Part shown: positions 17,981 through 26,782 of the stretch, one piece after another
Numbering within the stretch: the first letter of the stretch is position 1
Layout: each line of letters starts with the position of its first letter
DNA from: Companilactobacillus mishanensis
GTDB lineage: Bacteria; Bacillota; Bacilli; Lactobacillales; Lactobacillaceae
Reading direction: 5' to 3'
Assembly: GCF_003946505.1 (NCBI RefSeq)
Contig: NZ_RHON01000007.1
Span: forward strand, 40,111 to 104,110
DNA length: 64,000 nt
Position numbers and translations under genes: made by a program
Notes under the pieces: model-generated
What the model was told of the DNA's origin: nothing
The model's input: the letters and a program-made list of their open reading frames with translations, nothing else
Database searches by the model: none

Positions 17981-19615
17981 CTAAAATTTATTCAATTCAT
18001 CCATCATAGCCGGGCGCATCTTGTACTCCTCTCGCCACTTTTCAATCAATTTTTCAGCGGCAGCATTACCACCGGGATAATTAAGCATTTCTTTTAATAC
18101 TTTCACAATCTTTCGATAATGTTGTCTCGTACCAGAATCGGTCGCCATATCAGATGCAACCTGAACATACTTTTGAAGCAGCTTGGCAGAATACAGTGGC
18201 CTCAGTGTTGAACCATATCTTTGTACTCCATATAGCCCTCGCTCTGATAAAACCGATTCCAACAACTTATCAAGTAACTTGTCTTCTAAATATATCTCCT
18301 GAAGGTCAGATCCTTTCGGCATATCAGCAAGAAGCTTTTCTCGTACTGATGGCCACTTCTTATCAGTAAATACTGATTTAAGCTCTCGGTACAATTTAAT
18401 ATCAGGGGAACTAGTTTTGGTCAATAATTCCCAAAGCTCGTTTCGATAATCTTCATCATATCCAATTTTTTTATACAAATCTTTTAATTGAATACTGAAT
18501 TGATTAACAATACCACTCAAATCACTAAACAATCTTTTACCTTCAATCAATGATCGGATTGCTTCCGAATAATCTTCATGCTCAATACAATATGTTACAT
18601 AGGACCTACGTATATCCCAATCATCACTATTTTCAAATAGAAAATCACGTATCATATCCGTAGGATAATTTAATTTCTTGAGCATATCAACGTAATGCAA
18701 TGCCATTGATTTTGCTCGATACTCATCTGTATACGAATCATGATTATCTTTTAACTCGACGAACCTTTGTTTAGTCCAAGTTAGTTTTTTCTCCAGAAAT
18801 TCTTGTTCATTAAATTCTGAAAATAAAATATTATCAATTGTATCATCGAAAGGTTCCAACTTATCGATTTTCGTTTGGAACCACTTAAACATTTTTCGCT
18901 TTAACTTCATATCAGCTGTCAAAGAAATAATTTGTGTCCAAATATCATCACAACATTCCATTAATTCTATGATTTCACCATCAGAATCATCAATATTGAG
19001 TTTTGAAATTTTAACAGCAATATAGTTTATCAATTTATAAGCAATTTCTAACTGACCACTGTCGACAAGCGATTGAACTGTTTCGTTAATGAATATTTCT
19101 AAATCGTTTTCAAATCCACCAGCATTATAGTAATCAATGTAGCCATATCTATCTTTATAGGCATTAAAAATATTGTTAATATTGCTTTTCAAAGAAGCAA
19201 ATTCATCCTTAGACATTTTAGAATATCGTATCTTAAATAGATTAAATAAAGTTGAATCTAGTTTAAGTGTTTCAATTACAAACTCACGAATGTCTTTATC
19301 GGAAACTTCCTCAACAATATTTTCTACATTTTGATTATCACTTTCTGACTCAGTTGCGACTTTCTCATCATTGACAGCAAAATAGACGGCAGCCATATGC
19401 TTACAAAGTCTATTACCGCTTGCATATGAGCAATCACAACTAGCAGATATAGGTTGACCATCTTTTATCTTCATTGAAACTCTATAAATACTTGAACCAC
19501 TGACGTCCGCTTTGATTATATTTCCAGATTTTTTAATATTGCTGACCAACCCACGCTGAAAATAATCGTATCCTCGATCCAATATTGTTTCATCAAATTT
19601 ATTTTCCCAGTCCAT
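17981..19615 (-). CDS. SWIM zinc-finger domain protein
   Basis: A 544-residue cytosolic protein with an N-terminal SWIM zinc finger (CDCSYASGNRLCKH, pattern CxCx(n)CxH, near residues 58-75) followed by a long helical region. I take the ATG at 19615 because GGAGAG sits 7 nt upstream; two earlier ATGs have no ribosome site. SWIM proteins bind DNA or proteins; in bacteria they often lie near SNF2 helicases, but none is here. Function not assignable. Confidence 0.8.
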   Translation of the reverse strand: MDWENKFDETILDRGYDYFQRGLVSNIKKSGNIIKADVSGSSIYRVSMKIKDGQPISASCDCSYASGNRLCKHMAAVYFAVNDEKVATESESDNQNVENIVEEVSDKDIREFVIETLKLDSTLFNLFKIRYSKMSKDEFASLKSNINNIFNAYKDRYGYIDYYNAGGFENDLEIFINETVQSLVDSGQLEIAYKLINYIAVKISKLNIDDSDGEIIELMECCDDIWTQIISLTADMKLKRKMFKWFQTKIDKLEPFDDTIDNILFSEFNEQEFLEKKLTWTKQRFVELKDNHDSYTDEYRAKSMALHYVDMLKKLNYPTDMIRDFLFENSDDWDIRRSYVTYCIEHEDYSEAIRSLIEGKRLFSDLSGIVNQFSIQLKDLYKKIGYDEDYRNELWELLTKTSSPDIKLYRELKSVFTDKKWPSVREKLLADMPKGSDLQEIYLEDKLLDKLLESVLSERGLYGVQRYGSTLRPLYSAKLLQKYVQVASDMATDSGTRQHYRKIVKVLKEMLNYPGGNAAAEKLIEKWREEYKMRPAMMDELNKF

Positions 19616-19648
19616 ATGTTGACTCTCCATATTGTATTTCATTATTGA

Positions 19649-19978
19649 TCAATCATTCCAGAATCCATAATCTATACTCTTTTGCTTTGATTTCCCTTCT
19701 TCTAGTCTAGAATCTTTCTCAATTTCTTCTTTTGTTTTTAAGAATTTATCATTAAGATTTTTCCACAAACTGTTAGAGGTTCCTAAAGCTAAAGAAAGTT
19801 TTTCAATTAATTGATTATCCAACTCAATTCTTCCATTAAGCAGAAGACTTATTTGCTTTTCATTGGTATTCATTCGGTCAGCCAATTCTCGTTGATTCAT
19901 ATTTTCCTCTTCAAGATATTCTTTAATGTAATATCCCGGATGAATCGCAAGCAAACTATCATTACTAATTTTAAGCAT
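19649..19978 (-). CDS. HigA-family XRE antitoxin-like protein
   Basis: A 109-residue protein of the HigA/VapI type: LLAIHPGYYIKEYLEEENMNQRELADRM, then NTNEKQISLLLNGR and LSLALGTSNSLWKNLNDKF. These match the HigA signature, including the HPG start and the NSLWKNL motif. ATG 19978 is used, with GAGGAGG 12 nt upstream. No HigB toxin is adjacent; the nearest toxin-like gene, 120 bp upstream on the same strand, is HicA-like. Confidence 0.82.
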   Translation of the reverse strand: MLKISNDSLLAIHPGYYIKEYLEEENMNQRELADRMNTNEKQISLLLNGRIELDNQLIEKLSLALGTSNSLWKNLNDKFLKTKEEIEKDSRLEEGKSKQKSIDYGFWND

Positions 19979-20098
19979 AATTATTAAATACCTCCTCAAT
20001 ATCACGGTTTTAATGCCATTATAAAAACTACTCAAATTTGAATTATTATCAATGGAAATTACTTCATGATTGATACCTTATTAAGAGCTGTTTACCCA

Positions 20099-20296
20099 TT
20101 ATTTTTGTCGAATCCCGGCTTGCTTCAAAATCTTACTCTCAATACCATGTTCCAATTCTTTATCATTATGAATCGGCACTGGTACGGTAACGTTAGTCTT
20201 AGGATTATACATTTTCAAATGTGAGCCGTTCTGTGATTTACGAACGAATCCATTTTGCTTTAACAACTTAACTAACCTATGTGGTTTCAATGCCAT
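20099..20296 (-). CDS. HicA-like mRNA interferase toxin
   Basis: A 65-residue protein of the HicA/YcfA family (dsRBD-like fold): MALKPHRLVKLLKQNGF, then RKSQNGSHLKMYNP containing the catalytic histidine (GSH), and VPVPIHNDKELEHGIESKIL. ATG 20296 is chosen because the longer frame runs back into the ppsA terminator. The usual partner HicB (RNase H-like plus DNA-binding domain) is absent; a HigA-like gene follows instead. Confidence 0.82.
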   Translation of the reverse strand: MALKPHRLVKLLKQNGFVRKSQNGSHLKMYNPKTNVTVPVPIHNDKELEHGIESKILKQAGIRQK

Positions 20297-20360
20297 AATT
20301 TTTACTAGCTTCTTCCCTTTTCTACTATACATAAGTATCTCATAGATTAACTCTGCAACA

Positions 20361-20391
20361 AAAAATAACCTCCGCATATTACGGAGGTTAT
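20361..20391. terminator. ppsA terminator
   Basis: ATAACCTCCG pairs perfectly with CGGAGGTTAT across a 7-nt loop, with T runs usable in both directions. Confidence 0.85.
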
Positions 20392-20416
20392 TTTCTTTTA
20401 AAAATTCTATAATAAT

Positions 20417-22819
20417 TTATTCCCAATCGTAGTCTGTTGGATCTTCCAAACCACGACCTGTTGCTTTATCTAACATGATTCTTTGCTCAAAGTGTGCAAC
20501 ATTACGTTTTGTTTCTTTGACCATATCTGGGTTAACAGATACATAGTCGATACCACTTTGAATCAAGAAGTTTGTAAAGTCAGGGAACTCTGATGGTGCT
20601 TGTCCGCAAATTGAAACTGTCTTTCCATCTTTGTGTGCAGCTTTGATCAAATGACGAATTGCACGTTTAACTGCAAGGTTACGTTCGTCAAACAATCCTG
20701 AAACTGTATCATTGTTACGATCACAACCAAGAAGTAGCATTGTTAAATCGTTTGATCCAATTGAGTATCCATCAATATACTCATTAAATTTATCTGCCAA
20801 AATAATATTTGAAGGAATTTCTGCCATCATGTAAACTTTGAAGTCTGCACCTCTTTCAAGACCTTGTGCTCTCATGATTTCAGTAACTTTTTTAGCTTCA
20901 TCAACTTTACGTACGAATGGAATCATTACGTTCAAGTTCTTCAATCCAAATTCATTACGTACTTTCTTAACAGCTTCCAATTCAAGCTTGAAGGCATTGA
21001 TGTATTTAGGATCGTAGTAACGTGAAGCACCACGCCAACCTAGTAAATCAGCTGGTTCATGTGGCTCGTAGTCTTCACCACCTTTAAGGTTACGATATTC
21101 GCTTGACTTGAAGTCTGATAGACGTAGAACAACTGGACGAGGAGCCATTGCACGGGCAACTTTAGAAACACCGTCAGCTAACATATCAACAACTTTTTCT
21201 GGATGTCCTTGGTCGATCAAGTATAGAGGATGTTCATGGATATATGATGTCCAGATGAACTCTTCACGCATTAAACCAATTCCGTCTGCTGGAAGTGATG
21301 AGTATTTGTCAGCTAAGTCTGGATCACCTAAGTTCATCATGACACCTGTTCCTGTTGGAGCAAATGTTTCAGCAGCAACAACTTGTCCTGCAACTGGTGC
21401 TTCAGCAGCTGGTTTCTTCAAAAGACTTTCAACCTTACCTGCATATACAACACCATTCTTAGAATCAACAGTTACTACATCACCATCTTTAAGTGCATCT
21501 GTAGCAGCAACTTGGCGGCTTTCTGTACCAACGATACATGGAATCTGCATTTCACGAGAAACGATAGCAGCGTGACAAGTCATACCACCATTATTTGTAA
21601 CGATGGCTGCAGCCTTCTTCATAGCTGGAACCCAGTCAGGAGAAGTCATCAATGTAACTAGAACTTCGCCGGCTTTAAATTGATCAATATCTTTCGGATC
21701 ATCAATAACGTGAACTGTACCACTTGCTATACCAGGGCTGGCTGGTAATCCACGAACAACGACCTTAGCATCTGATTGAGCAACCACGTTATCATCTCCT
21801 GAGTCATTTTTATGTTCTTTATTATGTTGTGACCATACAGTTTCTGGACGAGCCTGAACGATCCATAGACGATCTGTGTTGACGTCCAAAGCATATTCCA
21901 TATCCATGTAACAGCCGTAATGCTCTTCAATTTTCTTAGCATAACCGGCCAATTCGAGAATCTGGTCATCTGTTAAAACTTGTTTCTCTTGTAAGTCTGC
22001 TGGCACAGCATCTTCAACCGTTCCACCATCAGAAATACGATTTAATTGAATAGTTTGTTTAACAACAGTTTTATCAACGATCTTCATTGTTTTCTTATCG
22101 ATGATAAAGTGATTTGGAGTAACTTTACCTAAAACAATATACTCTCCTAAACCACGAATTCCATCAATAGTAATCTTAGTATCATCACCATTGGCAACAT
22201 CAACTGAGAACATGATTCCTGATGCCTTTGAAAAGACCATCATTTGAACCGCAGCTGATAGAGCAACTTTTTCATAAGGGAATTGTTGCTTGTGACGGTA
22301 ATATGTAGCACGATCAGTAAATAGTGAAGAATAACATTCTTGAACTCTATTAACTACGTCGTCAGCACCCTTGATGTTGAGGTATGATTCCTGTTGACCA
22401 GCAAATGATGCATCTGGTAAATCTTCAGCAGTAGCAGAAGATCTAATAGCAACAAATGGATCCTTTTGACCAACCTTTTCTGAGAGTTCAGCGTAAGATT
22501 TTTTAATGTTCTCTGCTAAATCGTCTGGCATTTTAGCGCCAACAATCAAATCACGGATCTTCTTGCACATAACTCGAAGTTCATCGGAATCCTCGTAATC
22601 TTTCATTCCGTTAAGCAAGTCATTTACTTTATCATTTAGACCCGTTGCATCCATAAAATAACGATATGCATGGGCAGTGGTTGCAAAACCATAAGGTACA
22701 GGGACATCCATTGACGATGTCATTTCACCTAATGATGAAGACTTCCCACCAACCAAATTCACATCTTCTCGATGTAATTCGTTAAACCATAAAACATTTG
22801 CTTCGTCGCGACTACTCAT
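20417..22819 (-). CDS. ppsA: Phosphoenolpyruvate synthase
   Basis: An 800-residue pyruvate, water dikinase (pyruvate + ATP + H2O to PEP + AMP + Pi), a gluconeogenic step. Domains in order: an ATP-grasp nucleotide domain (VGGKSSSLGEM, RSSATAEDLPDASFAGQQES), the phosphohistidine swivel domain with GGMTCHAAIVSREMQIPC, and a PEP/pyruvate TIM barrel (GSNDLTMLLLGCDRN, CGQAPS). ATG 22819 is chosen for its AGGAGG; an upstream frame would include the promoter. A cre site sits between the promoter and the start, so glucose repression by CcpA is expected. Confidence 0.95.
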   Translation of the reverse strand: MSSRDEANVLWFNELHREDVNLVGGKSSSLGEMTSSMDVPVPYGFATTAHAYRYFMDATGLNDKVNDLLNGMKDYEDSDELRVMCKKIRDLIVGAKMPDDLAENIKKSYAELSEKVGQKDPFVAIRSSATAEDLPDASFAGQQESYLNIKGADDVVNRVQECYSSLFTDRATYYRHKQQFPYEKVALSAAVQMMVFSKASGIMFSVDVANGDDTKITIDGIRGLGEYIVLGKVTPNHFIIDKKTMKIVDKTVVKQTIQLNRISDGGTVEDAVPADLQEKQVLTDDQILELAGYAKKIEEHYGCYMDMEYALDVNTDRLWIVQARPETVWSQHNKEHKNDSGDDNVVAQSDAKVVVRGLPASPGIASGTVHVIDDPKDIDQFKAGEVLVTLMTSPDWVPAMKKAAAIVTNNGGMTCHAAIVSREMQIPCIVGTESRQVAATDALKDGDVVTVDSKNGVVYAGKVESLLKKPAAEAPVAGQVVAAETFAPTGTGVMMNLGDPDLADKYSSLPADGIGLMREEFIWTSYIHEHPLYLIDQGHPEKVVDMLADGVSKVARAMAPRPVVLRLSDFKSSEYRNLKGGEDYEPHEPADLLGWRGASRYYDPKYINAFKLELEAVKKVRNEFGLKNLNVMIPFVRKVDEAKKVTEIMRAQGLERGADFKVYMMAEIPSNIILADKFNEYIDGYSIGSNDLTMLLLGCDRNNDTVSGLFDERNLAVKRAIRHLIKAAHKDGKTVSICGQAPSEFPDFTNFLIQSGIDYVSVNPDMVKETKRNVAHFEQRIMLDKATGRGLEDPTDYDWE

Positions 22820-22860
22820 GATGCTACCTCCTGAAATGTTAAATAAAATAAACAGATTTG

Positions 22861-22874
22861 TGAAAACGTTTCCA
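22861..22874. promoter_or_regulatory. CcpA cre site of ppsA
   Basis: TGAAAACGTTTCCA matches the cre consensus TGNAANCGNWNNCA at every fixed position. It lies 11 nt downstream of the -10 box, a position that gives repression. Confidence 0.85.
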
Positions 22875-22885
22875 CTCACAACTTA

Positions 22886-22915
22886 ATTGTAGAGCATATA
22901 CTCGTTAAGTGTAAA
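22886..22915 (-). promoter_or_regulatory. ppsA promoter
   Basis: On the minus strand TTTACA (22915-22910) and TACAAT (22891-22886) are spaced by 18 nt. The leader to the ATG at 22819 is about 60 nt and contains the cre site. Confidence 0.7.
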
Positions 22916-22948
22916 GATGTAATTTGGTTATTATGTATTATTTATTAT

Positions 22949-22964
22949 ATATAACGTGTTATAT
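22949..22964. promoter_or_regulatory. 16-bp palindrome upstream of ppsA promoter
   Basis: ATATAACGTGTTATAT is a palindrome (7-bp arms around GT) about 35 bp upstream of the ppsA -35 box. Possible regulator site; no known match. Confidence 0.35.
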
Positions 22965-23071
22965 CAATAAAGTAAACGGCAATGATTTGGTTAACGATAA
23001 TCAGGAGTAAAAAAGTGTAGATTTCTTATGAAAAAATTAAGAATTAGAATTCGATTCTAATGTAAATTTAA

Positions 23072-23146
23072 TTAAAATTGCCCCCAATATTCTTCGTTAG
23101 ATTTAACAAATTGATCAGTCTCAGATTCCACAATATCGTCCTCCAT
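23072..23146 (-). CDS. Possible 24-residue acidic peptide
   Basis: ATG 23146 has AAGGAG 8 nt upstream and opens a 24-codon frame starting MEDDIVESETDQFV and ending EEYWGQF. A weak AT-rich hairpin (ATTAGAAT, CGA, ATTCTAAT) with a T-rich tail lies just downstream on the same strand. It sits between gpmA and ppsA. It is strongly acidic with an aromatic tail. I know no homolog; it may be chance. Confidence 0.4.
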   Translation of the reverse strand: MEDDIVESETDQFVKSNEEYWGQF

Positions 23147-23177
23147 TCTGCTAACTCCTTGTATTCCTATTTATACT

Positions 23178-23222
23178 AAAAAAAGTCGTTGAATGAAATA
23201 TATTTCATTCAACGACTTTTAT
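23178..23222 (-). terminator. gpmA terminator
   Basis: AAAGTCGTTGAATGAAAT pairs perfectly with ATTTCATTCAACGACTTT and is followed by a T run on the minus strand. Two further small hairpins lie between it and the gpmA stop (around 23246-23305). Confidence 0.88.
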
Positions 23223-23300
23223 GTTTGAAGTGCTTTAAGGAATACGGTCGCCTAGGTGACCCCATAAATTATTCTAAGTGGCGGTAGCCACGAAGAATAA

Positions 23301-23990
23301 TTAGTTAAGCTTCTTCTTACTTACAACATTCAAATTGTCATCCATGTCATAAACAACTGGTTCACCAGTTGCCATTTCAACGTCCATGATGTCAGCATCT
23401 GAAATGTTTTCGATGTATTTTGTTAGGGCACGTAGTGAGTTACCATGTGCTGCAATGATAACGTTCTTGCCGTCTAACAATTTAGGAGCGATTTCGTCTT
23501 CCCAGAAAGGAATAACACGTTCCAAAGTAACTTTAAGGTTTTCTCCACCTGGAATGATCTTTGGATCCAAGTTTGCGTAACGACGGTCTTTTGCTGCTGA
23601 ACCTTCGTCTGTAGCTTTCAATAATGGTGGCAATGTATCGTATGAACGTCTCCAAATATGTACTTGTTCATCACCATATTTTTCAGCTGTTTCCGCTTTG
23701 TTCAAGCCTTGGAGTGCGCCATAATGACGTTCGTTCAATCTCCATGTCTTTGTTTCTGGAATCCAAAGTTGGTCACAGCCTTCAAGAGCATAGTGCAATG
23801 TCTTGATAGCACGTGTCAATACTGAAGTATAAGCTTGGTCAAAAAGGATACCTTCTTCTTTAAGAAGTTTACCAGCGTTTTGAGCTTGCTTTACGCCTTC
23901 TTCACTAAGGTCAACGTCGACCCATCCAGTAAATTGGTTAGATAAATTCCATTGACTTTGTCCGTGACGAATGAAAACTAATTTTGCCAT
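23301..23990 (-). CDS. gpmA: 2,3-bisphosphoglycerate-dependent phosphoglycerate mutase
   Basis: A 229-residue cofactor-dependent mutase of glycolysis (3-PG to 2-PG). The histidine-phosphatase motif RHGQSQWN is at residues 8-15, and NLFTGW-type ([15 protein letters not shown]), RRSYDTLPP and [10 protein letters not shown] follow as expected. ATG 23990 has AGAGGA upstream. Single gene. Confidence 0.95.
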   Translation of the reverse strand: MAKLVFIRHGQSQWNLSNQFTGWVDVDLSEEGVKQAQNAGKLLKEEGILFDQAYTSVLTRAIKTLHYALEGCDQLWIPETKTWRLNERHYGALQGLNKAETAEKYGDEQVHIWRRSYDTLPPLLKATDEGSAAKDRRYANLDPKIIPGGENLKVTLERVIPFWEDEIAPKLLDGKNVIIAAHGNSLRALTKYIENISDADIMDVEMATGEPVVYDMDDNLNVVSKKKLN

Positions 23991-24105
23991 TTGATTTCCT
24001 CTTTTCATATCTTTAACAAGTTACATTTTACACGAATTCCCAGCGAAAAAAAAGTGAATAGAGTCACTCATTACGCTAACCTGTCAATTGACATACGCTT
24101 TCATT

Positions 24106-24152
24106 AAAAAAATCCATATGCAGCTGAATCAAATTCAGTCACATAAGGATTT
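24106..24152 (-). terminator. Terminator of 24153-25637
   Basis: AAATCCTTATGTGACTGAA pairs imperfectly with TTCAGCTGCATATGGATTT and is followed by a T run, directly after the stop codon. Confidence 0.75.
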
Positions 24153-25637
24153 TTAGTGTTTATAAATTGGAGTTTCGACATCGTTCAATGTTGAAATATC
24201 CATCTTAACTTTGGCATTCTTGTTCAAATAGCCATTAACATTTTTGTTACCAGCAAATACTGCAGTAACCTTGTCGGTACCATCAAGTAAGTTCGTTACA
24301 ACACCGGCATTTTGATCCTGTGTCATAACTATTGGAATTATTTCGACACTATATTTTCTCAAACCTAATAGTCGTTTGTAGAAATGAGAATCGATCGATA
24401 CGAAGATTGTAGCTTGCATATTACGCAGGGCTTGGTTCTTCAACCACCAGAAAATCAAATCTTCATCACTGGCAAATGTACTGATCAAGACGTTTCCACG
24501 TGAAAATAATTGGATAAATGGTTCATCCTCTGTATAACTCTTGATCAGAACTAATGTACCGTCTTGGCGATAAAAGTTTTCACGGATTACTCGATTAGGA
24601 TTTTGTGGATCATAGAATTGTGTGGCCGAGTTAACACCGTTAACGTCAAAAATATCACGACTCAATAACTTACGGTCATCATAATGACGAATGATCTTAA
24701 GTTGATTCTTGTTATCACGAGCAACTTCCATAATCAAATTGTCATCATCATAAACTTTGTCGATATTCTTTTCGTTATCATGCTCAATACGATAGTTATC
24801 TTCAAAAGGAATTTCAGCTGGTGAGACTGCCACGTTTTGATTGCGGCCTTGCAAATCATTGTACATATTTAATAAGTAAGAATTAGGATTTACCAGACCA
24901 GAATTCTGATAATCAGCCCAAGTTTGGTTTGCCATATCATCATATGAAACAGTGATTGTATTTGCTAAAAATCCGTGGTCATTGAAAGTATCTGTCAATT
25001 GGCGCCACATTTGGCTTTCGCCATCATCAGGATTGATATCAAGATGGTCGTGGAAAATAAAGTAATTACGATTTGGATCTAAGAAAATCTCATTTGCCAT
25101 CTCATCAGAATCAAACCACTTCTTCAAGGAAGTATTGATCTTGTCGATTTGGTCGTTAGTTTGGGCACGTGCATTATCTTGATCATCGCCCAAACTACGC
25201 AAGACGTAATTATAATAACTACGTGATGAAAGCAATTCATGACGTAATTGATTCTTCAAAGTTGTTTCCTGACTCTTTAAACTGTCTAACTGGCTTTCAG
25301 TACCTTCCCAGTCGTTATTGTTCTTAGCTGGAACAGTTTGTTCCTCGTAATAATAACCGTTCAGCTCAGGACCGTCAGGACGAACAGAAGCATTATCATC
25401 AGGCATATCTGCATCAGTAATATGATCAACAGGTGGTGTAGCTTGTGCTGACATATGTACATCTGGATCAGCTTGTTGCTGTTGCTGAAGGTGATCCGGA
25501 GTCGAATTATCATCCTGCGGATAAGGTGGCACACTACTAAAGTGGCTTTGATCATTATTTAGCTGTGATGCATTATTAAAATTAGATTGATTACCAGCAG
25601 TTTCACTGGACTTTTTATCTCTATCAAAAAATGACAT
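24153..25637 (-). CDS. Hypothetical acidic protein with beta-meander repeat region
   Basis: A 494-residue cytosolic protein. Residues 1-130 are low-complexity, rich in Q, N, D and P (for example QQQQQADPD) and probably disordered. The middle has a coiled segment. Residues 290-380 carry repeated Tyr/Asp strand units such as NKNQLKIIRHYDDRKLLSRD and NRVIRENFYRQDGTLVL, which recall the N-terminal beta-sheet region of GtfA/TarM-type glycosyltransferases. No GT-B catalytic domain follows. AGGAG precedes the ATG. It is conserved-looking, but I cannot assign a function. Confidence 0.7.
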   Translation of the reverse strand: MSFFDRDKKSSETAGNQSNFNNASQLNNDQSHFSSVPPYPQDDNSTPDHLQQQQQADPDVHMSAQATPPVDHITDADMPDDNASVRPDGPELNGYYYEEQTVPAKNNNDWEGTESQLDSLKSQETTLKNQLRHELLSSRSYYNYVLRSLGDDQDNARAQTNDQIDKINTSLKKWFDSDEMANEIFLDPNRNYFIFHDHLDINPDDGESQMWRQLTDTFNDHGFLANTITVSYDDMANQTWADYQNSGLVNPNSYLLNMYNDLQGRNQNVAVSPAEIPFEDNYRIEHDNEKNIDKVYDDDNLIMEVARDNKNQLKIIRHYDDRKLLSRDIFDVNGVNSATQFYDPQNPNRVIRENFYRQDGTLVLIKSYTEDEPFIQLFSRGNVLISTFASDEDLIFWWLKNQALRNMQATIFVSIDSHFYKRLLGLRKYSVEIIPIVMTQDQNAGVVTNLLDGTDKVTAVFAGNKNVNGYLNKNAKVKMDISTLNDVETPIYKH

Positions 25638-25682
25638 ACCCTAATCTCCTCTATTTAACAAATCAATTACTAACATTATATA

Positions 25683-25708
25683 AAACAAAAGCACCCAATA
25701 GGGTACTT
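25683..25708 (-). terminator. Terminator of the PerM gene
   Basis: On the minus strand GTACCC, TATT, GGGTGC is followed by TTTTGTTTTA. Confidence 0.75.
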
Positions 25709-25717
25709 TTTTATTTT

Positions 25718-26770
25718 TTAAGATTTTTTCAGTCTAAATTTGTGCCTCTTCGGTTTCTTTGGTCCTCCAATTTGATGCACCCCTAATATATCTAATAGGA
25801 AGACAAAAATTGGAATACCGATGATCAATCCCCAAGTTCCAATTAATTCTTCAGAAACAATCAAAACAACAAAGGTGAAGAATATTGGTAAATGAGTCAT
25901 GCTGGACATAAATTGTGGATTCAAGAAATATGTTTCGATCAAGTGAATCACGATGACCATGATAATTATGTAGATAACGTATTTCAACCCATCAACTGAA
26001 TATGCGACGAAACTCAACGGTATCAACGAAATAATTACACCAGCAACTGGAATCAACGAAAGTATAAAGACCATCGCGGCTAGTGCGATAACACCAGGCA
26101 TCTTCATGAATATCAGAGTTATTGTTGTCAAAACAGTATTTACTACGGCAATCATCAATTGTGCTTCAATTACAACACCAAAAGTATTGATGAACTTTTG
26201 ACCATAGTATCTAACATCATCGAATAACCAGCTGAAGTTACTATTCAAGAATTGACGTCCAAATGAGTTCATATCCTCGATTTGAGTCGTATAAAAGAAA
26301 CTCAATAGGAAGGAAATGAAGATATTGAATCCGACCGCACCAACACTAGTGATGTAATTTACCACCTGACTGGCAGCAGTTTTGATTTGGTTATCCAAAT
26401 TGATCTGTTGCAAGTATTGATAAATGTAGTTCAAATATTGATTATCTCGAACTTCTTTACTGTGATAAAACTTAGTCAACGAATCGAATATTTTGACAGA
26501 TTGACTGACGAGCTGTGGAACATAATTGGTAATTGCAAAAACCAATAAAGCAATAATCAATATGTAAACAGGTGCGATTATCCAAATCGGCTTGACGTTA
26601 AAGTGTTTCTGCACTGCACGAACCAATTGAACAGACAAAAAAGTAAATATGAAAGTCAGCAAGAAGAGACTTAACATACTGCGCAATAGATAGAACAATA
26701 AAATCACTACAAGTAGTAAGACTGCCCTTCTCAAGCGTTTGTTAGCAACGAACTTATCGTATACGCTCAT
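25718..26770 (-). CDS. AI-2E/PerM family membrane protein
   Basis: A 350-residue protein of the AI-2E transporter (PerM/YdgG-like) family: two N-terminal membrane helices, an amphipathic domain (residues 60-150), a central pair of helices, the block LAAMVFILSLIPVAGVIISLIPLS, and C-terminal helices with FLNPQFMSSMTHLP. Members act as ion/proton exchangers or efflux proteins; the substrate is open. AAGGAG precedes the start. It lies 12 bp after the YdcF-family gene, so they form an operon. Confidence 0.85.
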   Translation of the reverse strand: MSVYDKFVANKRLRRAVLLLVVILLFYLLRSMLSLFLLTFIFTFLSVQLVRAVQKHFNVKPIWIIAPVYILIIALLVFAITNYVPQLVSQSVKIFDSLTKFYHSKEVRDNQYLNYIYQYLQQINLDNQIKTAASQVVNYITSVGAVGFNIFISFLLSFFYTTQIEDMNSFGRQFLNSNFSWLFDDVRYYGQKFINTFGVVIEAQLMIAVVNTVLTTITLIFMKMPGVIALAAMVFILSLIPVAGVIISLIPLSFVAYSVDGLKYVIYIIIMVIVIHLIETYFLNPQFMSSMTHLPIFFTFVVLIVSEELIGTWGLIIGIPIFVFLLDILGVHQIGGPKKPKRHKFRLKKS

Positions 26771-26782
26771 ACAAAATACTCC

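Noticed and set aside
23246..23305. Hairpins GGTCGCCTAGGTGACC and ATTATTCT...AGAATAAT after gpmA as a riboswitch
   Set aside because: They are simple inverted repeats in a 3' region between a gene end and its terminator; no known aptamer pattern is visible.
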